A program made the position numbers and the translations under genes. From assembly GCF_036226465.1 (NCBI RefSeq), contig NZ_CP108476.1, positions 7,750,001-7,814,000 on the forward strand: a DNA stretch of 64,000 bases, given 5' to 3'. Position 1 is the first letter of the stretch. Each line of letters begins with the position of its first letter. The stretch is from Kitasatospora sp. NBC_01250 (lineage in GTDB: Bacteria; Actinomycetota; Actinomycetes; Streptomycetales; Streptomycetaceae). This document shows, in pieces, positions 7,545-15,011 of this stretch. Below the pieces are notes generated by a model that saw only the letters and a list, made by a program, of their open reading frames with translations, was not told where the DNA came from and did no database searches.

Positions 7545-8579
7545 ATGCTGAAGGAATTCCTCCCCCGATATCCCGAGGAGCTGGACCGGGCCCGCGAGGC
7601 CGTTCTCTCCCTGGCCCGGGCGGAGGGTGTCGAAGCCGCCTACATCGGCGGTGCCCTCGCCGCCGGACTGGGTACCCCGATGTCGGATGTGGACGTCTAC
7701 TTCGTCGTCGCGGACGGTACGCCCTCCGCCGCCAGGCAGTTGTTCGTCGACGGACGGCGCTTCGACGTCGCGTACCAGAGCGTCGGATCGCTGCGGGCCC
7801 TCATCGCCGAGACCTCCCACTACCGCGCGGACCGCGACGACCTCGGCGTCCTGAACACGATGGGGCGCAAGTCGCTGGCGCCGCTGGTGCGCTTCCTGCT
7901 GGGCGAGGTGGTCCTGGACGACGGCTCGATCGCGGCGCTCGCGTCCCTGGCCCGGCAGTCGCTCCCGGAGTTGGTGCGGACCGTCGTCGGGGTGATGTCC
8001 TTCGAGGTCCACAACGCCCTGGAGGACGCGCACGGGTTCCACGCGGTCGGCGACCTCGAAGCCGCCTCCTGGGCCGGTCAACTCGCCTTCCTCTCCGCGG
8101 CCGAGGCGCTCCTCGCCGCGCACGGGGACCTCTACCTCGGGCAGAAGTGGGTCTGGGCCCGCTGGGCGCGGACCTTCGGTGCGGACCTCGCGCTGCCGTC
8201 GCCGGCGGCGGCGACCGCCGACCCGGTGGCCTTCGGGGACGCGGTCGCGGTCTGCCAGGACCTGCTGATCCAGGCGATCACCGGGCGGACGTATCCGCTG
8301 CGGCGGGGGGTGGCCGCCGGCGAGCTGGGCCGTGAGGCGACGGCCTGCGCGGTCCCGCTGCGCGACTCCGTGCTCGTCTACCTGCGCGGCGGCGACGCGG
8401 CCGAGATCAGCCGGGAGGGTCTCCTGCTCCTCGGGCTGGCCCACGGTCGCACCCGCGAGGAGGCCGTGCGGCTGACCCTGGAGCACCTGCGCGCGGGCGG
8501 CGGACAGGTCACCGAGGCCGAAGCGGCCGAGTACCTCGACGACTTCGTCGCGGCCGGCCTGCTCACGGTCAGGCGCTAG
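7545..8579 (+). CDS. Nucleotidyltransferase-fold protein with C-terminal PqqD-like domain
   Basis: A 344-aa protein. The N-terminal third has the minimal nucleotidyltransferase motif: AAYIGGALAAGLGTPMSDVD followed by YFVV, i.e. GG then hDxDh (residues ~32-55). The middle (residues ~95-240) is mostly helical, as in aminoglycoside nucleotidyltransferases. The last ~90 residues (RRGVAAGELGREATACAVPL ... EISREGLLLLGLAHGRTREE ... YLDDFVAAGLLTV) follow the PqqD/RRE pattern used to bind RiPP leader peptides. ATG 7545 is preceded by AAGGA with 8-nt spacing. I infer transfer of an NMP to a peptide or other acceptor. A resistance-type nucleotidyltransferase is the alternative. Confidence 0.7.
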   Translation: MLKEFLPRYPEELDRAREAVLSLARAEGVEAAYIGGALAAGLGTPMSDVDVYFVVADGTPSAARQLFVDGRRFDVAYQSVGSLRALIAETSHYRADRDDLGVLNTMGRKSLAPLVRFLLGEVVLDDGSIAALASLARQSLPELVRTVVGVMSFEVHNALEDAHGFHAVGDLEAASWAGQLAFLSAAEALLAAHGDLYLGQKWVWARWARTFGADLALPSPAAATADPVAFGDAVAVCQDLLIQAITGRTYPLRRGVAAGELGREATACAVPLRDSVLVYLRGGDAAEISREGLLLLGLAHGRTREEAVRLTLEHLRAGGGQVTEAEAAEYLDDFVAAGLLTVRR

Positions 8580-8588
8580 GCGCCCGCC

Positions 8589-9827
8589 ATGACACGGACG
8601 GCTTCCCCCGTCGCCCCGCCGTCGCAGGAGCGGCGGGTGGCCCTGCGGGCCCTGTGGATCGCGACCTTCGCGTCCGCGGCGGGCACGGGCCTGGTCTACC
8701 CGGTCACCGCGATCCACATCGCCACGGACCTGCGGCTCGGGGTCCCGGCGGTGGCACTCTTCTACGGCACGCTGGCGGTGGCCGCCAGTGCCTGCGGCCC
8801 GGTCGGGGGCGCGCTGACCGCCCGCTTCGGCGCGCCGGTGACGGCGCTCGCCGGTGGCTCGTGCCAGATCGCGGGCTGGGCGGCGATGGCGTTCGCCTCC
8901 TCCGTGGCGCAGGTCATGGTGGTGGCGGTGCTGTGCGGTGTGGGCGGATCGCTCTTCTTCCCCGCCCTGTTCGGCACGATCGTGGCGGGCATCCCGGAGG
9001 AGCGGCGGAAGCGGACCTTCGGCTTCCGGTACACCGTGCTCAACCTCGGGATCGCCGCCGGGGCGGCGCTGTCCGGGCTCCTCGTCGTGCGCGTGGCGCC
9101 CGCCGTCCTCTTCCTGGCCAACTCCGCGAGCTACCTCCCGCTGATCCTCTGGGTCCGGCGCAACGGCGGCGGGACCCGGGAGCAGCACCCCGAGAACGGC
9201 GGCGCCGGCGCGGGGCGGCCGCGCGTGTGGTCGCGCGCCTTCGGCATCGCGCTGGTCGTGACCTTCCTGATGTCGGCCTTCGGCGCGGTGCAACTGGAGT
9301 CCACCGTTCCGCTCGTCCTGCGGCGGCTCGCCGGGCAGAGCCTGTCCATGGTCACGACGGTGACCGTGGTGAACGCCGTCGCCGTCGTCGTGCTGCAGCG
9401 CGTGCTGCGGTCGCGGGTGGACCGGTTCAGCGACGCCGGTGCGGTCGCCGCGGGGGCCGGGTGCTGGACGGCCGCCTACGCGCTGGGCCTGGCAGCGGCC
9501 GGCCTCGGTGACGGTCGGCCGCTGCTCGGCAAGGCCGTGCTGGTCTGCTTCGCGGTGGTCTTCGCCGCGGGGGAGGTGGTGGCCGCCTCCGCCCTGACCC
9601 CCATGATCGTCGGGCTGGTCGCCCAGGGGGCGGCCGCCCGGGCCACCGGGACCTCGGGCTCCGCCTGGAGCCTGGGCACCCTGGCCGGACCGGCGATGGG
9701 TGCCGCAGCGGTCGCCAGGGCCGGGCCCGAGGGAAGTTGGGGAGTCCTGGCGGCCGGGGGAACCTGCGCGCTGCTCCTCTGCCTGATGCTGCGCTCACAC
9801 ACCGCCGGTCGGCCGGAAAGGAACTGA
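8589..9827 (+). CDS. MFS transporter (probable exporter)
   Basis: A 412-aa major facilitator with about 12 predicted hydrophobic segments. The A-type loop between helices is seen as GGALTARFGAPVTALAGG and a central loop holds charged residues (PEERRKRTFGFRYT). It follows the nucleotidyltransferase gene by 9 nt and precedes the CYTH gene by 1 nt, so it is in the same operon. Export of or self-resistance to the cluster product is likely, but the substrate is unknown. Confidence 0.82.
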   Translation: MTRTASPVAPPSQERRVALRALWIATFASAAGTGLVYPVTAIHIATDLRLGVPAVALFYGTLAVAASACGPVGGALTARFGAPVTALAGGSCQIAGWAAMAFASSVAQVMVVAVLCGVGGSLFFPALFGTIVAGIPEERRKRTFGFRYTVLNLGIAAGAALSGLLVVRVAPAVLFLANSASYLPLILWVRRNGGGTREQHPENGGAGAGRPRVWSRAFGIALVVTFLMSAFGAVQLESTVPLVLRRLAGQSLSMVTTVTVVNAVAVVVLQRVLRSRVDRFSDAGAVAAGAGCWTAAYALGLAAAGLGDGRPLLGKAVLVCFAVVFAAGEVVAASALTPMIVGLVAQGAAARATGTSGSAWSLGTLAGPAMGAAAVARAGPEGSWGVLAAGGTCALLLCLMLRSHTAGRPERN

Positions 9828-9828
9828 C

Positions 9829-10335
9829 ATGGGAACAGAGCGGGAGCGGAAGTTCCTGGTGACCGGGGAGGACTGGCGGGCCGAAGCCGTGTCGGCCCAC
9901 CGGATCCGCCAGGGCTTCCTGTCGAGGGACCTCGAACGGGTCGTCCGGATCCGGGTGGTCGACGACCGCGCCGGGTACCTGACGGTCAAGGGGGCCCGCA
10001 GCGGCATCAGCCGCCCGGAGTACGAGTACCCCATCCCGGTGGCCGACGCGATCGAGATGCTCGACCGGATGTGCCTGCCGGGCCGGATCGACAAGGTGCG
10101 GCACGTCTGCGGAGCGGACGGCTACCAGCTGACGGTCGACGAGTTCGGCGGTGTCCACCAGGGCCTGCTCCTCGCCGAGGTCGAGTACGACGAGGGGGTC
10201 ACCGACGCCGTGCTCCCCGGCTGGCTCGGCACCGAGGTCACCGACGACGACCGCTACTCCAACGCCGTGCTGGCCGCCGGGGCCGTGCCGGGCGCCGCGG
10301 GCGCACCGGAGCCGACCCGCGGGAGCCGGTCGTGA
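9829..10335 (+). CDS. CYTH domain (triphosphate tunnel metalloenzyme) protein
   Basis: A compact 168-aa CYTH protein. The hallmark ExExK is at the N-terminus (TERERKFLV, residues 3-11). Alternating basic/acidic strands follow (RIRQGFLSR, VVRIRVVDD, GYLTVKGARSG, YEYPIP) and end in AEVEYDEGVTD, consistent with the eight-stranded tunnel that binds triphosphates. Known members hydrolyse inorganic or nucleoside triphosphates, make cAMP, or act in thiamine triphosphate metabolism. Its place among nucleotide enzymes suggests it acts on a phosphorylated nucleoside intermediate. The final ~15 residues are Pro/Ala-rich. Its stop overlaps the GTG of the next gene. Confidence 0.82.
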   Translation: MGTERERKFLVTGEDWRAEAVSAHRIRQGFLSRDLERVVRIRVVDDRAGYLTVKGARSGISRPEYEYPIPVADAIEMLDRMCLPGRIDKVRHVCGADGYQLTVDEFGGVHQGLLLAEVEYDEGVTDAVLPGWLGTEVTDDDRYSNAVLAAGAVPGAAGAPEPTRGSRS

Positions 10336-11030
10336 GCGGGCAGCGCGTCGCCCTGGTCACCGGCGCCAACCGCGGCGCGGGGCGCGGCATCGCGCTCGCG
10401 CTGCACGCGGCCGGGTACCGCGTCATCGCCTTGAACCGCACGCCCGGTGACGCCCCGGAGGTCGAGGAGGTCGCCTGCGACCTGTCGGACCCGGCGGCGC
10501 TGGCCGAGGCCGTCGCCGAGGTGCACCGGCGCACCGACCGGCTCGACGTCTGCGTCTGGAACGCGGCGGTCCGCCGGCTCGGGGCCGTCGCGGACCTCGA
10601 CGAGGAGTCCTGGTCGGCGAGCGTGGCCACCAACCTCCTCGCCCCCGCGCTGCTGACCCGGGCCACGCTGCCCCTGCTGCGCCGCTCGGGCGGCAGGTAC
10701 GTCTTCATCGGCAGCCACGCCGGGACCCGGTACTTCGAGGGCGGGGCGGCATACTGCTCGACCAAGGCGGCGCTCAAGGCGCTGGTCGAGGTGCTGCTGC
10801 TGGAGGAGCGGGCGAACGGCGTGCGCGCGGTGCTCGTCTCGCCGGGAGCCATCGCCAACCGGGACTGGGACGCCTCGCCGAGCAAGATCTCCACCGCCTC
10901 GTTCGGCTCGCTCGTGGTCGACCTGGTCGACCGGATGCCGGCGGACCTCGCGGTGGGCGAGATCGAGGTGCGCCCCGCCGTGCTGGAGCAGGGGCCGGAG
11001 AGCGGACTGGCGCGGCTGCAGCGCGTTTGA
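10332..11030 (+). CDS. Short-chain dehydrogenase/reductase (SDR)
   Basis: A 232-aa classical SDR. The NAD(P)-binding motif TGANRGAGRGIA is at residues ~9-20, the NAA motif is in VWNAAV, the catalytic Ser is in FIGSHAG and the catalytic YxxxK is in AAYCSTKAALK. The GTG start overlaps the stop of the CYTH gene (GTGA), so it is coupled in the operon. It probably oxidises or reduces a hydroxyl/keto group of the pathway intermediate; SDRs also occur in coformycin/pentostatin-type nucleoside clusters. Confidence 0.85.
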   Translation: MSGQRVALVTGANRGAGRGIALALHAAGYRVIALNRTPGDAPEVEEVACDLSDPAALAEAVAEVHRRTDRLDVCVWNAAVRRLGAVADLDEESWSASVATNLLAPALLTRATLPLLRRSGGRYVFIGSHAGTRYFEGGAAYCSTKAALKALVEVLLLEERANGVRAVLVSPGAIANRDWDASPSKISTASFGSLVVDLVDRMPADLAVGEIEVRPAVLEQGPESGLARLQRV

Positions 11031-11076
11031 CCGACCTTCACCCGAACGGCCGGCGTTGACACGAAGGAGAAGAGAC

Positions 11077-11595
11077 ATGATCACGGGACGCCGCTACGCC
11101 GCCCTGGACGGCCACGACGGCTGCGGGAAGTCGACCCTGGCGCAGGCTGTCGCCGAACGCGTCGGAGCGCAGGTCCTCAAGCCCTATCCGGACAGCCTCG
11201 GCGACCACATCGCCTGGCTGTGGGGAGGCGAGCGGTTCGCGGAGGCCGACGCGCTCGCCAGGTCGAGCATCGAGCGCGTGCTGGAGAAGTCCGACCCGGC
11301 GCGCCCGGTCCTGTTCGACCGGTGCTGGAGCACGATGTTCACGGTGCTGCCCGAGAGCTACTGGCAGGCCTGGTACCCGCTGTGCCCGACCGTGCTGTGC
11401 CACGCGGACACCAAGGTCGTCATGGACCGTCTCGCCGAGCGCGGCGAGGACCCGGGCGACTTCGAGGAGCACGAGTACTACCAGCGGCTGTACCGGTCCC
11501 ACGCGGCCCTGTCGCCCGACACGCTCCTCCTCGACACGAGCGAGCGGCCGTTCGAGGCGTGCGTGACGGACATCGTGGAGTTCCTGTCATGGTAG
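11077..11595 (+). CDS. Thymidylate-kinase-like P-loop kinase
   Basis: A 172-aa P-loop protein. The Walker A GHDGCGKST is at residues ~9-17 in the context RYAALDGHDGCGKSTLAQAV, as in dTMP kinases and related (deoxy)nucleoside monophosphate kinases. DRCWSTMFTVLPE resembles the DRY/DR[FW] segment of that family. It is shorter than usual for dTMP kinase (~205 aa). The ribosome binding site AAGGAGAAGAG is strong. It probably phosphorylates a nucleoside or nucleotide intermediate in this cluster rather than serving DNA synthesis. Confidence 0.75.
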   Translation: MITGRRYAALDGHDGCGKSTLAQAVAERVGAQVLKPYPDSLGDHIAWLWGGERFAEADALARSSIERVLEKSDPARPVLFDRCWSTMFTVLPESYWQAWYPLCPTVLCHADTKVVMDRLAERGEDPGDFEEHEYYQRLYRSHAALSPDTLLLDTSERPFEACVTDIVEFLSW

Positions 11596-12026
11596 GGGGC
11601 GGCGGCGCCCGGGGCGCCGTGACCGCGCCGGTGCGCTGGGACGCCGCGCGGTCGTCCCTCTCGGTGGGGGAGGTCGGCGACGAACAGGCCGACGGCGTCG
11701 ACCTGCTGGCCTTCAGCGGGCTCGCCTGGCTGACCCTGGACAGCGACGGAGGGGTCATGGCGGTCGACCTCCACGACGTGCCCGACGCACTGGCCGTGGT
11801 CGTCCCGCGGGCCGCCCGGCCGCGCTACTCCTGGAACAGCACGGAGAGCGAGGGCGCGGGCTCCTGGCTGCTGGACGCCGACAGCGGGTGGGTCTGGATC
11901 CGGCTCAGGCCGGGCATGGCCCACCGCCGGCTGGTCGGCACGGCCCAGGTGTCGGTGTGGCTGCGGGACGGCGTCGTGCTGGCGCTGCGCCTGGTGCTCG
12001 ACGACAGCGCTGCCACGGGCGGCTGA
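11589..12026 (+). CDS. Hypothetical protein, 145 aa
   Basis: Not recognised. The ATG overlaps the end of the kinase gene by 7 nt, so it is translationally coupled. The product is rich in beta-branched residues, with two Trp-containing strands (GLAWLTLDSDGGVMAVDL and SGWVWIRLRPG) and VSVWLRDGVVLALRLVLDD. It looks like a small soluble beta-rich protein, possibly a binding or accessory domain. It is the last gene before a strong terminator. Confidence 0.6.
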   Translation: MVGGGGARGAVTAPVRWDAARSSLSVGEVGDEQADGVDLLAFSGLAWLTLDSDGGVMAVDLHDVPDALAVVVPRAARPRYSWNSTESEGAGSWLLDADSGWVWIRLRPGMAHRRLVGTAQVSVWLRDGVVLALRLVLDDSAATGG

Positions 12027-12053
12027 CGGCCGCAGCACGAGAGGGCAGGCCCC

Positions 12054-12086
12054 CGGGGCCCGCGGGATCGACGCCCGCGGGCCCCG
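12054..12086 (+). terminator. Perfect 13-bp terminator ending the first operon of the cluster
   Basis: Arms 12054-12066 and 12074-12086 (CGGGGCCCGCGGG and its complement) pair perfectly around a 7-nt loop. It lies 28 nt after the hypothetical gene and just before the second copy of the cluster promoter. Confidence 0.8.
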
Positions 12087-12148
12087 AGGGCTGTCGTGAC
12101 CTGCGTCAACCGCCTTCGTGCGGTGTGCCGTTGATCCGCGGACCACCC

Positions 12149-12183
12149 TTGATGTCTACGCGCGTCGAACCTAGGCTCTCGTC
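12149..12183 (+). promoter_or_regulatory. Leaderless-type promoter P2, near copy of P1
   Basis: TTGATG (12149-12154), a 17-bp spacer and TAGGCT (12172-12177) lie 6 nt before ATG 12184. The spacer repeats the TCTACGCGCGT element with its palindromic ACGCGCGT (12158-12165). Similarity with the segment at 5898-5938 extends across both boxes and into the ATG. Confidence 0.72.
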
Positions 12184-14013
12184 ATGTCACTTACGAACTC
12201 GCGTGTCAGCCGGTCGCTTTCGTCGCAGCTGCGCCGCGCACCGAAGGTGCTGCTGCACGACCACCTGGACGGCGGCCTGCGCCCGCTGACCGTGGTCGAG
12301 CTGGCGAAGCAGTCGGGGTACGGCCACCTGCCGACGACCGACCCCGAGGAACTGGGTTCCTGGTTCCGGGCCGCGGCGGACTCCGGTTCGCTGGAGCGCT
12401 ACCTGGAGACCTTCCGGCACACCGTCGGCGTCACCCAGAGCCGGGACGCCCTGTTCCGCGTCGCGATGGAGTGCGCCGAGGACCTGGCGGCCGACGGCGT
12501 CGTCTACGCCGAGGTCAAGTTCGCCCCCGAGCTGCACGTCGAGGCCGGCCTCGAGCCCGCGCAGGTGGTGGAGGCGGTGCTCGGGGGATTCCGGGAGGGC
12601 GAGCGCCGGGCCGCCGAGGCCGGACACCCGATCAGGGTCGGGGCCCTGCTCACCGCGATGCGCCATGCGGCCCGCTCGCAGGAGATCGCCGAACTGACGG
12701 TGCGTTACCGTCACGAGGGCGTGGTCGGGTTCGACATCGCGGGCGCCGAGGCCGGCTTCCCGCCCACCCGCCACCAGGCCGCGTTCGACTACCTGAAGCG
12801 GGAGAACGCCCACTTCACCATCCACGCCGGCGAGGCGTTCGGCCTGCCCTCGATCTGGGAGGCCCTGCAGTGGTGCGGCGCCGAGCGGCTCGGCCACGGC
12901 GTGCGCATCATCGACGACGTCAAGGTGGCCGAGGACGGCACCGCGGCGCTCGGCGAACTCGCCTCCTACGTCCGCGACCGGCGGATCCCGCTGGAGCTGT
13001 GCCCCACCTCGAACCTGCAGACCGGCGCCGCCGCCTCGTACGGCGAGCACCCCGTCGGGAAGCTGCGCGAGCTCGGCTTCCGGGTGACGGTCAACACCGA
13101 CAACCGGCTGATGAGCGGGACCAGCCTGAGCCGTGAGTTCGAGGAGCTGAGCGCCGCCTTCGGCTACACCCTCGACGACGTGCAGTGGTTCACCGTCAAC
13201 GCGATGAAGTCCGCGTTCCTGCCCTTCACCGAGCGGCTGGCCCTGATCAACGACGTGATCAAGCCGGGATTCGCCGCACTGAAGGCGGAGCCGCCGGTGC
13301 AGGAGCCGCCCGTGCCCGCCGACGGCGAGGGCGCCCCGGACATCGTCGGGCGCAGCAAGCGGCTGTGGCGCAGGGCGGACGGCACCTGCGACATCGAGAT
13401 CATCCCCAGCCTGCGCAGCTACACCTACGACCGCGACGAGCTCATCCCGGCCACCGCCAAGCTGCGCCTGGACTTCTACCAGGCCGCCGCCGCCCGGCTC
13501 GCCGAGCGGGGGATCCGGACGGTCTTCCGGGAGCGCCTGAGCGACACCTCCTACCGCGCCGACTTCGTGCCCGGTCCGCCGTTCGAGGTCATCGTCAAGA
13601 ACCTCGCGACGGGCTCCACCACCGTCAAGTACCCCGGCCTGTTCCCCGAGGGGCACCGCTTCGAGCCGCCGGTGGTGAAGTTCGACTTCCGCATCGACCC
13701 GGAGGACCAGCCCATCGGCGAGGACTACCTGCGGGCCGCCGGGGTCGACACCGAGGCGTACCGCCGCACGGCGCTGGCCTGCAACGCCGCGCTGCGCGAC
13801 TGGCTCGCCCCGCTCGACCTGTGGGACTTCTGCCTGGTCATCGGCGACGGCCCGGACGGGCAGCCGGTCATCAACTCCGAGATCTCCCCCGACTGCATGC
13901 GGCTGCGCGACCCGCAGGGCCGCCCGTTGGACAAGGACCTGTTCCGGCAGGGCGCCGCCGCCGAGGAGATCGTGGCGGCCTGGACCGACCTGGTGCGCAG
14001 GATCACCGGGTGA
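12184..14013 (+). CDS. Adenosine deaminase - SAICAR synthetase (PurC) fusion protein
   Basis: A 609-aa two-domain enzyme. Residues ~15-360 are an adenosine deaminase: metal site LLHDHLDGGLRP, catalytic HAGEAFG, LGHGVR, LCPTSNLQTGA and VNTDNRLMSG. Residues ~375-609 match PurC: GRSKRLW, nucleotide-loop FEVIVKNLATGS, FEPPVVKFDF, LWDFCLVIGDG, and VINSEISPDCMRLRD followed by PLDKDLFRQG. PurC joins a carboxylate to aspartate using ATP, and PurC paralogues occur in coformycin, pentostatin and formycin pathways. No other purine de novo gene is near, so a specialised role is likely: deamination of an adenosine-type moiety and ATP-dependent amide formation. The frame is continuous and the start is leaderless. 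Confidence 0.85.
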   Translation: MSLTNSRVSRSLSSQLRRAPKVLLHDHLDGGLRPLTVVELAKQSGYGHLPTTDPEELGSWFRAAADSGSLERYLETFRHTVGVTQSRDALFRVAMECAEDLAADGVVYAEVKFAPELHVEAGLEPAQVVEAVLGGFREGERRAAEAGHPIRVGALLTAMRHAARSQEIAELTVRYRHEGVVGFDIAGAEAGFPPTRHQAAFDYLKRENAHFTIHAGEAFGLPSIWEALQWCGAERLGHGVRIIDDVKVAEDGTAALGELASYVRDRRIPLELCPTSNLQTGAAASYGEHPVGKLRELGFRVTVNTDNRLMSGTSLSREFEELSAAFGYTLDDVQWFTVNAMKSAFLPFTERLALINDVIKPGFAALKAEPPVQEPPVPADGEGAPDIVGRSKRLWRRADGTCDIEIIPSLRSYTYDRDELIPATAKLRLDFYQAAAARLAERGIRTVFRERLSDTSYRADFVPGPPFEVIVKNLATGSTTVKYPGLFPEGHRFEPPVVKFDFRIDPEDQPIGEDYLRAAGVDTEAYRRTALACNAALRDWLAPLDLWDFCLVIGDGPDGQPVINSEISPDCMRLRDPQGRPLDKDLFRQGAAAEEIVAAWTDLVRRITG

Positions 14014-14055
14014 CCGCAGCAGCCGACCGGCCGCCCCACGGCGTGGAGACCGCGC

Positions 14056-14853
14056 GTGGACCGGGTTGAACTCCTCTGCACGGATCTGGACGGCACGCTG
14101 CTCGACTCCCGGGGGCAGCTGAGCCCCGGGAGTCTCGCGGCCCTCGCCGACGCCCGGCAGGCGGGGCTCGCGGTGGTCTGCGTCACCGGGCGACCGGTGC
14201 GCGACGCGCTGGGGTTCACCCGCCGCCACGGGCTGACCGGACCGCTGGTGTGCAGCAACGGCGCGGTGACCGTGGACGCGCAGAGCGGGGCCCTGCTGCT
14301 GTGCCGGGGCTTCGGGGCGGCGGAGTGCACCGAGGTGGTCCGCGCGCTGCAGACCGCGGTCCCCGGCCTGGTGCTGGGCCTGGAGTCGATCGGCGGGCTG
14401 GTGCTGGAGGAGGGGTTCGAGCGGCTCGTCCCGGACTGCTGGCCGCACCGCCCGGTCCGCACGGTGCGGACCGCGATCCGCCCGGACGACCCGGTGGTCA
14501 AGATCCTGGCGATCCACGCCGATCTGACGACGGGCGCGCTCGAACAGCAGGTCGCGGATCTGGTCGGCGACCGCCTGGAGGTCACCCGCTCGACCGGTCG
14601 CTTCGTGGAGCTCTCCGCACGGGGGGTGGACAAGGGCCGGGCCCTGCACTGGCTCGGCCGGCACCTGTCGGTGGCCACCGCGCGGACCGCGGCGGTCGGC
14701 GACATGCCGAACGACCTCCCGATGCTGCGCGCGGCGGGCCTGGCCGCCGCCGTGGCCAACGCGGACCCGCGGGTGCGGCAGGCCGCGCGGATCATGCTGC
14801 CGAGCAACGACCACGACGGAGTCGCCGACCTGATCCACCAGCTGCTGGACTGA
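14056..14853 (+). CDS. Cof-type HAD-superfamily phosphatase
   Basis: A 265-aa HAD hydrolase of the Cof/IIB subclass. Motif I is LLCTDLDGTLLD (residues ~6-17), motif II is VVCVTGRPVRDAL, motif III Lys is in SARGVDKGRALHWL and motif IV is TAAVGDMPNDLPMLRAAG. These enzymes remove phosphate from sugars or nucleotides. The GTG start has GGAG 8 nt upstream. It follows the deaminase-PurC gene by 42 nt in the same operon and could dephosphorylate a late intermediate. Confidence 0.85.
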   Translation: MDRVELLCTDLDGTLLDSRGQLSPGSLAALADARQAGLAVVCVTGRPVRDALGFTRRHGLTGPLVCSNGAVTVDAQSGALLLCRGFGAAECTEVVRALQTAVPGLVLGLESIGGLVLEEGFERLVPDCWPHRPVRTVRTAIRPDDPVVKILAIHADLTTGALEQQVADLVGDRLEVTRSTGRFVELSARGVDKGRALHWLGRHLSVATARTAAVGDMPNDLPMLRAAGLAAAVANADPRVRQAARIMLPSNDHDGVADLIHQLLD

Positions 14854-14867
14854 CCCGGTGGGCCGGT

Positions 14868-14995
14868 GCCGCCTGACCGCCTGACCGCCTGACCGCTGGG
14901 CTGCCTGACCGCCTGACTGCCGGGCTGCTCGGGCCCGCCGGACCGACGGGCCGATCCGCGGGTCGGCCCCCCGAACCCACCGTGCCCCGTGGGCA
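14868..14995 (+). repeat. Short tandem repeats plus two small hairpins
   Basis: CCGCCTGA-type octamers repeat between about 14868 and 14925. They are followed by hairpins GGGCCGA/TCGGCCC (14948-14969) and GTGCCC/GGGCAC (14981-14995). The segment separates the HAD gene from the second MFS gene and may attenuate transcription. Confidence 0.4.
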
Positions 14996-15011
14996 CACCG
15001 AAGGAGAGTGC

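Noticed and set aside
7387..7551. A Cys-containing short ORF (MNRCGCGGWPPHPH...) in the frame across the hairpin, as an alternative RiPP precursor
   Set aside because: Its sequence is produced by the two arms of the perfect inverted repeat, and it has no ribosome binding site; the hairpin explains it better.
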